Source: an uncultured Granulosicoccus sp. (GTDB taxonomy: Bacteria; Pseudomonadota; Gammaproteobacteria; Granulosicoccales; Granulosicoccaceae). Taken from it: 64,000 nt of DNA. Below the pieces are notes generated by a model. That model saw only the letters and a program-made list of their open reading frames with translations, had not been told where the DNA came from and searched no databases. The translations under genes were made by a program, and so were the position numbers. Where the stretch lies: assembly GCA_947499955.1 (NCBI GenBank), contig CANMQI010000002.1, positions 1 to 64,000 of the forward strand, written 5' to 3'. Below, piece after piece: positions 26,041 to 34,723 of the stretch. How positions within the stretch are numbered: the first letter of the stretch is position 1; each line of letters opens with the position of its first letter.

Positions 26041-26967
26041 TCAGCCAACTCTGCCGAACAGATTCCCGGGCTTGCCCGTTGTTCCGGAGTCGATGGCGAA
26101 GATGCTGCCTGACCATGGTGCTTCTGCCAATTGCTCATCACTCAGACCGACTCGCGCACTGGTCACGAAGAGCGTGGCGCCGTTTCTGCCGCCGAAGGCA
26201 CAACTGGTGGGGCGGTGTACCGGCACGTTGACGATGCGATCGATACTGCCATCGGGCGCGTAGCGAATGAGGCAGGCCCCATCCCATTGAGCACTCCACA
26301 CATAGCCTTCGTCATCCACAGCCAGGCCGTCAGGTACGCCCGGTCGTGAGTCGTCTGGGGCTGCGAATACGCTCCGCTCGCCCAGGGTGCCGGTGCTTGC
26401 GTCGAACTCGAAGCGATAGATGGTCGCCTTGCCGGAATCGGTAAAATAGAAAATGCTTTCGTCATCGTTCCAACCCAGGCCATTGCCGATATCGATGTCA
26501 TCGAGCATGCGGGTGATGGTGTAATCCGGATCGATGCGCCAGAGCGATGCCTGGCCCTTTTCGCCTTTCATGGACAGAGAGCTGGCCCACAACCGGCCGT
26601 GTGAGTCGCACTTGCCGTCATTGAAACGATTCTCGGGGCGATCCGATTCGGGGGCGGCGATGCTGGTAGAACTCATGTCAGGGTTGATCGTCACTATCCC
26701 CGATTCGCTGGCCGCGATGAAGCCGCCGCCGTGAGCAGGGACCACAACGCCTGTCTGTTCTGCCAGAGGATGTCGCTGAAGCGTCGTGAGGGCGGGGTCT
26801 CCGGACGGGGCGACGGCAAACGATTGCAAGGCCGAATTGACGATGTCGACCCAATAGAGTGTTTGCTCTTGTTGTGACCAATGAGGGCCTTCACCCAGCT
26901 CGTCACTGCCAACCATGGCCACCGAGACGCAGTCATCGCAGGTCAGTATCTTGATATCAGTACTCAT
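26041..26967 (-). CDS. SMP-30/gluconolactonase family lactonase
   Basis: A 308-residue six-bladed propeller hydrolase. Metal ligands of the family are recognisable: Glu in ELGEGPHW, Asn in RFNDGKCD, Asn in GNGLGWN, and Asp in PDGLAVDDEG. It should open sugar lactones to aldonic acids in the cytoplasm. Its start overlaps the SDR stop by ATGA, so it is the last gene of the SBP-permease-permease-SDR-lactonase operon on the minus strand. The order suggests oxidation of an imported sugar by the SDR followed by lactone hydrolysis. Confidence 0.85.
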   Translation of the reverse strand: MSTDIKILTCDDCVSVAMVGSDELGEGPHWSQQEQTLYWVDIVNSALQSFAVAPSGDPALTTLQRHPLAEQTGVVVPAHGGGFIAASESGIVTINPDMSSTSIAAPESDRPENRFNDGKCDSHGRLWASSLSMKGEKGQASLWRIDPDYTITRMLDDIDIGNGLGWNDDESIFYFTDSGKATIYRFEFDASTGTLGERSVFAAPDDSRPGVPDGLAVDDEGYVWSAQWDGACLIRYAPDGSIDRIVNVPVHRPTSCAFGGRNGATLFVTSARVGLSDEQLAEAPWSGSIFAIDSGTTGKPGNLFGRVG

Positions 26968-27719
26968 AATTGTGCGCAGAGTTGAGCGGACATTCCCTGA
27001 TCGACAAGCATGTCACTGCCGGTCAGGGCCGATGCGGCATCAGAGAGCAGAAACACTGCACAGTTGCCGACTTCCTGAACGGTATTGTAGCGATTGCTGG
27101 CATGCCAGCTACGAAACATGGCCTCGGTTTCCGGATTACTGGCAGGACCGTTGGCGATGGCCTCGGTACGGGTGAGCCCGGGGCTGAGTGAATTGACGCG
27201 AATGCCGTGCTGCCCGAGACTCCATGACATGGAGCGAGTCATGGCAACGATGGCGCCTTTGGTGCCGGCATACATCTCGTAGCCTGCGGTGCTGGCACCC
27301 GCATGGTTGGAGGCGATATTGACGATGCTGCCGGGATGTCCGCCTTGCACCATGCTACGGGCAACCGCTTGCGACATGAGGAAAACCGAACGCTGATTGA
27401 CGCGCCACAGGGTTTCCAGACCTTCCAGTGACATCGACAGGAAGGGATCGGTGATGGTCACACCGGCGTTGTTGACAAGGCCATCTATGGGGCCGTGATC
27501 CCGAATGACATCGTCCAGCCAGGGGCCGATGGCCTCGGCGTTGCCGACATTCAGCTGGCGAGAGTCGATGGCCTTGCGATCGGCAAACCGTGCGTTGTCT
27601 TCCAGGGTGCCGACCACCACGCGAGCGCCTGCATCGTGACAACATTCCGCGATTCCCCGACCGATACCGGCGCCACCGCCCGTGACGATGACAAGCTTGT
27701 TGGCTAGTTCACTACTCAT
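26964..27719 (-). CDS. SDR-family oxidoreductase (sugar dehydrogenase-like)
   Basis: A 251-residue classical short-chain dehydrogenase. NAD(P) loop TGGGAGIG (13-20), NNAG (83-86), catalytic S137, Y150 and K154 (YAGTK) are all present. In this setting it probably oxidises an aldose to its lactone, or a 2-keto-3-deoxy sugar acid; the substrate is inferred only from neighbours. ATGA overlap with the lactonase gene. A 62-base gap separates it from the upstream permease gene. Confidence 0.85.
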   Translation of the reverse strand: MSSELANKLVIVTGGGAGIGRGIAECCHDAGARVVVGTLEDNARFADRKAIDSRQLNVGNAEAIGPWLDDVIRDHGPIDGLVNNAGVTITDPFLSMSLEGLETLWRVNQRSVFLMSQAVARSMVQGGHPGSIVNIASNHAGASTAGYEMYAGTKGAIVAMTRSMSWSLGQHGIRVNSLSPGLTRTEAIANGPASNPETEAMFRSWHASNRYNTVQEVGNCAVFLLSDAASALTGSDMLVDQGMSAQLCAQL

Positions 27720-27781
27720 GACAATTTTTTTTCGAAAGATTCAGGGAGTGGCGACGGCGTCAGGTTAGGCAGCTTCGCTGC

Positions 27782-28609
27782 CTATTTGACTGCACCGGCG
27801 GTGACTCCGGAGACGATACGGCGCTGAAAGAAGATGAACAGGATCAGCAGAGGCAGGGAACCGAGTACGGCCGCAGGGAAAAGATCGGAGGGCGACAGAT
27901 TGTGGTTGCCGACAAATCGATAGACACTGATCATGACGGTGAACTTGCTTTCATCGGTCAACAACAGCAAGGGGTAGGTGAAATCATTCCAGACCATGAG
28001 CATCACGAAAAGTGACAGCGTTGCAGTTGCCGGGCCCAGCAAGGGACGAATGACATGCCAGAAGATGCGAAAATCCGAGCAGTTGTCCAGTCTGGCCGCC
28101 TCCTCCAGCTCCAGTGGAATACTGCGGATGAAGCTGGTATAGAAGAATACGGCCAGTGGCAGGTTCAAGGCCGTGAAGGCGAGAATCAGACCGAGATAGG
28201 TATCCAGTAAGCCGATATCCCGAAAAATGACGTAGATGGGCGTGATGGTCACGAAATTGGGTGTGGACAAACCCAGTGCCATCAGCAGTACCAGGGCACG
28301 GGCCAGAGGGTTTGTACGTCTTGCCAGTGGGTAGGCTGCCAGGGCACCGATGAAGGAGACCAGCACCGTTACTGACAGTGTGATGCCTATGGAGTTGAAA
28401 ACGCTGCGCAGGTAGTTCATCTTCGACAGGGCATTGATGTAATTACCGAAGTCGAGGCTGGCAGGCAGACCCAGCGGGTTCTGGGTAATCTCGGCACCGC
28501 TCTTGAACGACATGATGACCATGTACAGAACCGGCAAGAGCATGAAGGCGACCAGCATCAGGGCCACAGCCGAGAGCAGCCAGGTACTGACATGACGTTT
28601 GAGTTTCAT
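27782..28609 (-). CDS. Carbohydrate ABC transporter permease (MalG-type)
   Basis: A 275-residue inner-membrane permease with six hydrophobic segments. The EAA loop that contacts the ATPase reads LELEEAARLDNCSDFRIFWHVI near residues 175-195, typical of sugar importers of the CUT1 class. Its start overlaps the previous permease stop (ATGA). Together with the MalF-type permease and the binding protein it forms an importer that lacks its own ATPase in this operon. Confidence 0.9.
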   Translation of the reverse strand: MKLKRHVSTWLLSAVALMLVAFMLLPVLYMVIMSFKSGAEITQNPLGLPASLDFGNYINALSKMNYLRSVFNSIGITLSVTVLVSFIGALAAYPLARRTNPLARALVLLMALGLSTPNFVTITPIYVIFRDIGLLDTYLGLILAFTALNLPLAVFFYTSFIRSIPLELEEAARLDNCSDFRIFWHVIRPLLGPATATLSLFVMLMVWNDFTYPLLLLTDESKFTVMISVYRFVGNHNLSPSDLFPAAVLGSLPLLILFIFFQRRIVSGVTAGAVK

Positions 28610-29481
28610 GTGATGTCCTCGCGAGATCGCAGATAGCGGTTCTGCACATAGGCCACCAGTACCACCAGAAGCAGCATGATGATGGACAGCGCGCTGGCGA
28701 AGCCAAACTTGTATTTACCGAACAGCGAGTCGATGATGTGCAGGCTCAGTGTGCGGGTAGCGCCATCCGGTCCGCCCCGAGTCATGATGAATGGTAGCTC
28801 GAAGGTCTTCAGCGTACCGATGGTCGACAGCATGATGTTGATCGTGAAGCTCGGCGCCAGCAGTGGCACTTCGATATGCCGGAAGCGTTGCCAGCTGCGG
28901 GCACCCTCCAGTTTGGAGGCCTCTTCCAGGTCGGAAGGGATGGCGGCATAGCCTGCCAGGAAGATGGCTGTGGTGTAGCCGGTGAACATCCAGATATGGG
29001 CAAAGGCCACGGCAATCAGCGCCGTGTTCGGATCACCGATCCAGTTGTGCTGCAGGCTTTCCAGGCCAAGGGCTGCCAGTGCCGAATTGAGTCCGCCATT
29101 GAACGGGGAATAGATGAACTGCCAGACATAGCCGACGATGACGAACGACATCATGGCCGGTGTGAACAGGGCAGCCCGGCACAGATTCCTGACTGCGGGC
29201 AGGCGATGCAGCAGGGCTGCGAAGAACAGTCCCAGCGCTGTCTGCACGACGACCACGATCACGGTGAACAGGATGGTCGTCGTGAATGCATCAAGGTAGC
29301 GCGAGCGGGTGAATATCCGCTCATAGTTCTTCCAGCCCACGTCGTTGGGAATACCGACTCCGGTGAAGTCGGTAAAGCTCAGGCGAAGCGATAGCAGTAT
29401 CGGATAGACAAAGAAGGCACCGATGACCAGTATCGCCGGTAACGTGAACAGAAAGATGCGATAGCGTCTTAGAGTTCGCAC
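28606..29481 (-). CDS. Carbohydrate ABC transporter permease (MalF-type)
   Basis: A 291-residue permease. Six membrane segments starting with FLFTLPAILVIGAFFVYPILL, and an EAA loop SDLEEASKLEGARSWQRFRHI near residues 190-212. It pairs with the MalG-type permease. It begins 6 bases after the binding-protein stop, so transcription runs binding protein, MalF, MalG, SDR, lactonase. Confidence 0.9.
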   Translation of the reverse strand: MRTLRRYRIFLFTLPAILVIGAFFVYPILLSLRLSFTDFTGVGIPNDVGWKNYERIFTRSRYLDAFTTTILFTVIVVVVQTALGLFFAALLHRLPAVRNLCRAALFTPAMMSFVIVGYVWQFIYSPFNGGLNSALAALGLESLQHNWIGDPNTALIAVAFAHIWMFTGYTTAIFLAGYAAIPSDLEEASKLEGARSWQRFRHIEVPLLAPSFTINIMLSTIGTLKTFELPFIMTRGGPDGATRTLSLHIIDSLFGKYKFGFASALSIIMLLLVVLVAYVQNRYLRSREDIT

Positions 29482-29487
29482 GGGAGT

Positions 29488-30711
29488 CTACTGATCTTCG
29501 ACGATTTCATCCCAGCGTGACAGAACGTCGGCAGGGTCTTTATCGAGGTTCAGCAAATAGCCCGTCATGCTATCGAAGATTTCGGCTTCCAGCGGCTTTG
29601 GCCATTCGAGCACGCTGAATGGAAACATGATGGTGCCGCCGTTGTCTCGTGCCGCATCGTAGGGTGCGGCAATGTCTGACACGCCGCTCTCACCATCGGA
29701 AAAGGGGCTGTAGGCAGATTCCGCCACCAGCATCTGGTGCAGATTGTCATTGTTGGTGAAGAATTCCACAAAACGACTTGCCGCTTCGGGTTGATCGGAT
29801 TTGGCGGCGATCGACCAGCCAATGCCAAACAGGTCCAGCGCCACACCGGTGTCCTTGTCAGACGGAATGGGGGCAAAGACAAAGTCCAGACTTTCATTTT
29901 CCATGAAGCTTGCGATGTTCCAGGCACCCTGGGCCATCATGGCGAAATTTCCCGCCTTGAATTCAGACAGGGCGGTTGACCATGGGTCCAGGCCTGCCTG
30001 AAGGGCCGCATCGAAACAACCGGCTTCTTCCAGCTCGGGGAAGGTACTCAAGGTGCTGATGAACGCCTCGCTCTCTTCGAACAGTTCATCGCCGGCTCCC
30101 AGTGCCGCCGCCTTGCCGGGTGCTCTTTCCAGTCCGTTGGCAATGGCATACAGGGGGGCCGAGAATCCGCCGCTGAAGATCATGGCGTTGACGCCGGCTT
30201 CCTGAAGTTTGCCGCAGGCGTCCTTCAAGGCGTCGATGGTGGTGGGCGGCGCATCGATGCCAACTTGCTTGAGTAGACCCATGTTGACGAAATTGCCCAT
30301 GCCGATGACTTCCAGCGGCATGATATGGACATCGTCGCCGGTACCGATGGCAGTTTGCAAGGCGGGAGTCAGGCGCTCATACCAGTCGCCCTTGTCGATC
30401 GGTGCCAGCAAGCCGGCGTCGCCCCAGACCTTGACCAGCGGCATGTCGGTCATCATCACATCCGGTGGATTGTCGCCCTGTACGCGCGGTGGCAGCACGA
30501 TGTCGGTATCGGTGCGGCTGATGTACGAAAAATTGATCTCGATATCCGGGTTGGCGGCCTCGAACTGTTCAATGAGTTCCGGCAGTGCGGCGGGCTCCGC
30601 ATCGTTACCTTTCCAGGCGGTGACTTCCAGAGTCACAGCCTGCACAGCAGGTGCTGCGAGCACCACACCGGCGCACAGCAAGGAAATCGTGGTTGGGATG
30701 AATCTGTTCAT
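29488..30711 (-). CDS. Extracellular sugar-binding protein (SBP family 1)
   Basis: A 407-residue periplasmic binding protein. Signal peptide ISLLCAGVVLAAPAVQA, then the SBP1 opening LEVTAWKGNDAEPAALPELIEQFEAANPDIEI. It captures a sugar for the MalFG-type permeases encoded downstream. First gene of the five-gene operon, with an imperfect palindrome 50-90 bases upstream. The ligand is unknown; the presence of a lactonase and an SDR points to a monosaccharide or its derivative. Confidence 0.9.
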   Translation of the reverse strand: MNRFIPTTISLLCAGVVLAAPAVQAVTLEVTAWKGNDAEPAALPELIEQFEAANPDIEINFSYISRTDTDIVLPPRVQGDNPPDVMMTDMPLVKVWGDAGLLAPIDKGDWYERLTPALQTAIGTGDDVHIMPLEVIGMGNFVNMGLLKQVGIDAPPTTIDALKDACGKLQEAGVNAMIFSGGFSAPLYAIANGLERAPGKAAALGAGDELFEESEAFISTLSTFPELEEAGCFDAALQAGLDPWSTALSEFKAGNFAMMAQGAWNIASFMENESLDFVFAPIPSDKDTGVALDLFGIGWSIAAKSDQPEAASRFVEFFTNNDNLHQMLVAESAYSPFSDGESGVSDIAAPYDAARDNGGTIMFPFSVLEWPKPLEAEIFDSMTGYLLNLDKDPADVLSRWDEIVEDQ

Positions 30712-30764
30712 GGATTCGTTTTCTCCTGATTAGCAGAAGTGCCGTGAATATCAAGCACAAGAAA

Positions 30765-30797
30765 ATAGTACACGATATTAAAGGGATCATGCACTAT
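30765..30797. promoter_or_regulatory. Imperfect palindrome upstream of the sugar operon
   Basis: ATAGTACACGAT (30765-30776) and ATCATGCACTAT (30786-30797) match in 10 of 12 inverted positions with a 9-nt spacer. It lies about 54 bases upstream of the binding-protein start and is a candidate operator. No regulator gene is adjacent, so its protein is unknown. Confidence 0.35.
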
Positions 30798-31136
30798 CCA
30801 ATTTTCGAGTCAGACAATCGATGAACGATATTTCCATTTCTTCATCTTTCCTTGTGAATGAAGAGACGGGCGAAGGCAGGAAAACGGGGTATTGATGTAT
30901 CTGACTCCGGAATGAACTCGTCAGGCAGGTACGAGGTGGATGCGAAGCGGCCGTATGGTTTCTGGCTCTGGCTCTGGCTCTGACTTCAGCCCCAGTCCCA
31001 GCCCACCCATCCCCAGGCTTCGGCTCCCACGCTGCCATTGTCCTGTCCTGGTTCCGCCAATTCCCTCTTCCTTGCCAGTCATCTGACAGAGAAACTGGTC
31101 ATTCCCACCAGGTCATGGTGCAACCACGGCCTCATC

Positions 31137-31174
31137 GCACAGACCACAAGACGGTCTGACCCGGTCTTCTGTGC
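31137..31174. promoter_or_regulatory. Hairpin in the leader of the LpxR-like gene
   Basis: GCACAGA (31137-31143) pairs with TCTGTGC (31168-31174), and AAGAC (31148-31152) with GTCTT (31164-31168). The stem covers the GTG at 31171 that would be the earliest start of the LpxR-like frame, which argues against that start. The rest of 30712-31136 holds no supported gene; (TGGCTC)3 occurs near 30963-30980. Confidence 0.35.
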
Positions 31175-31485
31175 GCCCCTTCGCACTCTTTCTCCGTTTC
31201 TTACACCGTTGTAAACGTCTAGCAAAACCGGAGACAACTCCGGAACGGACACTACTGCCCTACGACGACACGGTCGTGCCTTGCGAGGAGTGGTTCTCGG
31301 CGCATCCGGTCAACTCTGATGAAAATCCGAAAGTTCCTCTGGCGTCTGATGAAGCTGAATTGAAGCTCTTCAGGGGGACGCTCTTGTATTTGAATCCCGA
31401 GCTACCTCGACTGATCGATATTCAGACGGGCAGTTATTCAATACGGAATTCAGCAAGACAGGCGAGTGGTAAAAATAGACGCGAT

Positions 31486-32685
31486 ATGAATACGTTGAAC
31501 GAAGAACAAGAAAAAACGGCGCAAGTGAACACGAACGAAGAGATGAATCTCGCCTGCTCTGGCGACTCCATGACTGTCTTTACAGGCAGGTCTCCGGTCG
31601 CCGGTAATGTTGGTAAACTGCTTCGCCCGTTAGTTGCCGCCGGTTTGCTGTTTGGTCTGGCAGGTCATGCCAGTGCAGACCATAACCTGAGTATAGAGCC
31701 CGAGAATACCGGCTGGTCTTTCCAGTTTGATAACGATGTATTTGTTGGCGGTAACAAGGATCAGGACTACACGGGCGGATTTGCCGTGACCATGTCGGGG
31801 CGTCGAGCCGAGAACTACCGCTGGTCCCCCGCGGCGCTGAGGCGCTGGACGGATCACCAGCTGGGGTTCGAGGAGCGTTTGATGGAGAACTCCGAGCATT
31901 ATTCAAAGCATGCACTGGAGTGGGGGGCAGCTCTGTTCACGCCGAACGATATCACCTCGACACAAGCCAACCCGGATGACAGGCCTTACGCCAGTCTGTT
32001 CTTTCTGAATAGCACCGAGCAGACGGTATTTCCTGAACGTTCCCTGTCTCTGAAGTCCAGTCTGACACTGGGCATTCTGGGTCTGGACTTTGCCGACAAT
32101 CTGCAAAGCGGGATTCACAAGGTATTGGGAAGCACTCAACCCGAAGGCTGGGATAATCAGATTTCTTCCGGTGGTGAGTTGACCGCAAGGTACTCGCTAA
32201 GCCTGCAAAAAACGGCGTTTCTGCATCGCTACTCGAATGGGCTCAGTCAGGAATTCAACTGGACTGCCGAGGCGGACGTCGGATTTACCACGGGTTTTGG
32301 CGGTGGTTTCAATTGGCGGTTCGGTCGTATCGGCACCCCTTGGTGGACGTTCAACCCGCATCAGTCAGAGTATCTGAACCTGGGCTCGAACATCGCCTCC
32401 GGTGTAGCGGCGACCAGTACCAAGGAGCGCTATGTCTATCTGGGTAGTAGTGTGAACGTGAATATCTACAACGCTTTTCTGCAAGGCCAGTTTCGTGATA
32501 GCGCCGTTCAGGCCGATAACGATGATGTGCTGCCGGTGAGTGCCGATGCATGGGCCGGTGTCAGTGTGGAAGTGGTACCAACACTGCACGTCGAGGCTTT
32601 TGTACGAGCGCGTACTCGTGAACTGGATCGTCCGGATGCTCGTGCGCCGAGTTGGGCCGGATTGATCATTCGTCGCACCTTGTAG
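31486..32685 (+). CDS. LpxR-like lipid A 3'-O-deacylase family outer-membrane protein
   Basis: A protein of about 399 residues (from ATG 31486) with the LpxR/DUF2219 pattern: SFQFDNDVFVGGNKDQDYTGGF near its front, then NDDRPYASLFFLNST-type and LGILGLDFADNLQSGIH segments and a barrel-like C-terminus. LpxR removes the 3' acyloxyacyl chain of lipid A in the outer membrane. The signal-like stretch LLRPLVAAGLLFGLAGHASA is preceded by 45-50 extra residues. The frame is open back to GTG 31171; ATGs at 31543 and 31570 are also possible. None has a good ribosome-binding site, so the start is uncertain. Confidence 0.75.
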   Translation: MNTLNEEQEKTAQVNTNEEMNLACSGDSMTVFTGRSPVAGNVGKLLRPLVAAGLLFGLAGHASADHNLSIEPENTGWSFQFDNDVFVGGNKDQDYTGGFAVTMSGRRAENYRWSPAALRRWTDHQLGFEERLMENSEHYSKHALEWGAALFTPNDITSTQANPDDRPYASLFFLNSTEQTVFPERSLSLKSSLTLGILGLDFADNLQSGIHKVLGSTQPEGWDNQISSGGELTARYSLSLQKTAFLHRYSNGLSQEFNWTAEADVGFTTGFGGGFNWRFGRIGTPWWTFNPHQSEYLNLGSNIASGVAATSTKERYVYLGSSVNVNIYNAFLQGQFRDSAVQADNDDVLPVSADAWAGVSVEVVPTLHVEAFVRARTRELDRPDARAPSWAGLIIRRTL

Positions 32686-32735
32686 TATTTCTGGAAGCAG
32701 GACTATTGCGGGCAGTTCGAATACAGTGATGTGGC

Positions 32736-34637
32736 TCAGGAACTGATACCGTACTGAGCCCTGATGCGCCCCCGAATCTCCTCGATGGTCTGGTAGGCAC
32801 CAATCAACAGTCGTTTGCGTGTCTCCCCAATCTTCACCAGTGGCATTGAATTACTCAAGGCTTCACCGCGAGTCGTCTGGTCGACGTGCCAGCTCAGTCG
32901 CAGATCGGCGAGCAGTCCGTAGGCAACGATGCTCTCTTGCGCTGTATCGTGTAGTTGGGGGTCATTGTCACGTAGCCAGGCCAGGCGCTCTGCGGTGTTG
33001 GTCTGTTCCAGCCAGCCATTGTCCAGACAGAACAGGCGCGCAGCATGCGTCACCAGATGCGTGCCGTGCAGTTTGAGATTCAGGGCCAGGCCCTGTCCGT
33101 CGTTGTAGCCTTTGAGGCGCAGGCTGGGGAAGGTGCGTAGCGGCAGCGCCGGTACCAACGCCTCACGTGCCAGGGCCATCAGAAAATGGCGTCGCTCCTT
33201 GATGATCTGCAAGAGCTCGGCCTTGAGCTCACTGGACAGATTGCCGGCCCCGTACACTGATCGACAGTCCAGCAGGGCGCTGATCCACAGGAAACGAACC
33301 TCGTCGGCGTCTGACATCCATTCCTGAACCGCGGTGCTCCAGCCCTGCACGGTGTGACGCATCAAGGGGTTGCTCGCCATGATATCGGCTTCACAGACTG
33401 CAATGCCTGCAACTCCCAGCATGTCGTTGGTTTGGGCTGCCAGGCGCGCAAGCCAGGCATCAGCGAGGTCGGGTGTCGGGCAATCATAGACGATGGCATT
33501 GTCCTGATCCGTTCGCAGTCCCATCTCACCTCGTCCTTCCGAGCCCAGAGACAGCCAGCACCAGGTCAGTCCCTCGGGGGCTGCTTCCAGTCGAGCACAG
33601 ACGATGTCCAGCACACGCACGGTCATGGCGTCATTGAAGCGCGTGTTTATCTGCAGAAGATCCTCGGCACGCACACCGCGGCGATACAAGGTCACGATCA
33701 TCTGATCTGCCGCCTTGCGTAACTTGCACAGTTCCTGTGCACTGTCCGCCTGCTCGACACGCCGGCGCAGGGCCGTGGGGCTTGTCAGCAGGACACGGGC
33801 AAGATCGGTATCACTGATGACGCCCTGAAGTGCACCGGCATCGTCCAGCAATACAAGATGTCGCCAGTTGCGATCTTCCATGGCCATCATGCCCTCGAAC
33901 ACCGATGCACGAGCCCGTATCGTCAAGGGGTCGGGCTTCATGATGCTGGAGATGGGGGCGTCCGATGAGAGCCCTCCGGCGACTACCTGATTACGCAAGT
34001 CTCCGTCTGATACCAGTCCGACAGGGCGATCACCGGATTTGACGACAATACAATCCGCATCGCATTTCGACATGATTCTGGCAGCGTCACGTATGGAGAG
34101 GGTCGGGTCACACACAGGCACGGAGCCCGTGTCGAGTTCCACCAGGCGTTGGCCAAACAGGAAGCGACTGCCTGCGACATCATCGAAAGCCCCCATTTCA
34201 CGTTCGAAACGACGCAGGTCGGCCTGGAACCAGGCCGCAAATACCGGGTGACGCGCAAACAGGGACAGAAGCACAGCATGCTTGATCTCCAGAATCTCGG
34301 CCTGTCTGGATATTTCTGCACGATAGGGGGGCGGCATCTTCCTGAGCATGGCGAAGTGACCAAACACTTCATTGGCTCGTAGATGCCTGACCGTCATCTG
34401 TTGTTCCGACTCTACCAGCCGAACACGCCCTGAGAGTATGACGAACACCGAAGGGGCCGGGTTCCGGGCTTCTTCGTCAATGACGCTGTCGCCAGCGGCC
34501 AGTATCGACAGCGTTGCGGTACTGCAGAGCTCGCTCAGAGAGGATTCCGGCAAGCTGTCAAAGGGGGTGACATGGCGTAGCCGGTTGACGATGCTCTCTT
34601 GTGTGGACTCGCTCAATGTCGTTTGCTCATCCAACAA
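32736..34637 (-). CDS. cNMP-binding + CBS pair + DUF294 nucleotidyltransferase-like regulator
   Basis: A 633-residue multi-domain signalling protein. Order: cyclic-nucleotide-binding-like domain (about 20-140), two CBS domains (about 170-285), DUF294 putative nucleotidyltransferase with GSEGRGE (365-371) and D377/D379, and the DUF294 C-terminal helical domain (about 440-600). It resembles GlnD-like enzymes that modify a target protein. It lies 86 bases downstream of the SSS symporter gene on the same strand. Such proteins are commonly encoded beside acetate/solute symporters, suggesting control of transport. No exonuclease partner (DnaQ-like) is present here. Confidence 0.85.
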   Translation of the reverse strand: MLDEQTTLSESTQESIVNRLRHVTPFDSLPESSLSELCSTATLSILAAGDSVIDEEARNPAPSVFVILSGRVRLVESEQQMTVRHLRANEVFGHFAMLRKMPPPYRAEISRQAEILEIKHAVLLSLFARHPVFAAWFQADLRRFEREMGAFDDVAGSRFLFGQRLVELDTGSVPVCDPTLSIRDAARIMSKCDADCIVVKSGDRPVGLVSDGDLRNQVVAGGLSSDAPISSIMKPDPLTIRARASVFEGMMAMEDRNWRHLVLLDDAGALQGVISDTDLARVLLTSPTALRRRVEQADSAQELCKLRKAADQMIVTLYRRGVRAEDLLQINTRFNDAMTVRVLDIVCARLEAAPEGLTWCWLSLGSEGRGEMGLRTDQDNAIVYDCPTPDLADAWLARLAAQTNDMLGVAGIAVCEADIMASNPLMRHTVQGWSTAVQEWMSDADEVRFLWISALLDCRSVYGAGNLSSELKAELLQIIKERRHFLMALAREALVPALPLRTFPSLRLKGYNDGQGLALNLKLHGTHLVTHAARLFCLDNGWLEQTNTAERLAWLRDNDPQLHDTAQESIVAYGLLADLRLSWHVDQTTRGEALSNSMPLVKIGETRKRLLIGAYQTIEEIRGRIRAQYGISS

Positions 34638-34723
34638 GGCTTGATGCGGGTCGCTGCCCGATTGACCGTGGATTGTATCGCAGAGTCAATCGGGCAGTTG
34701 TCATGCTGGGTAATTCCAGGTGC

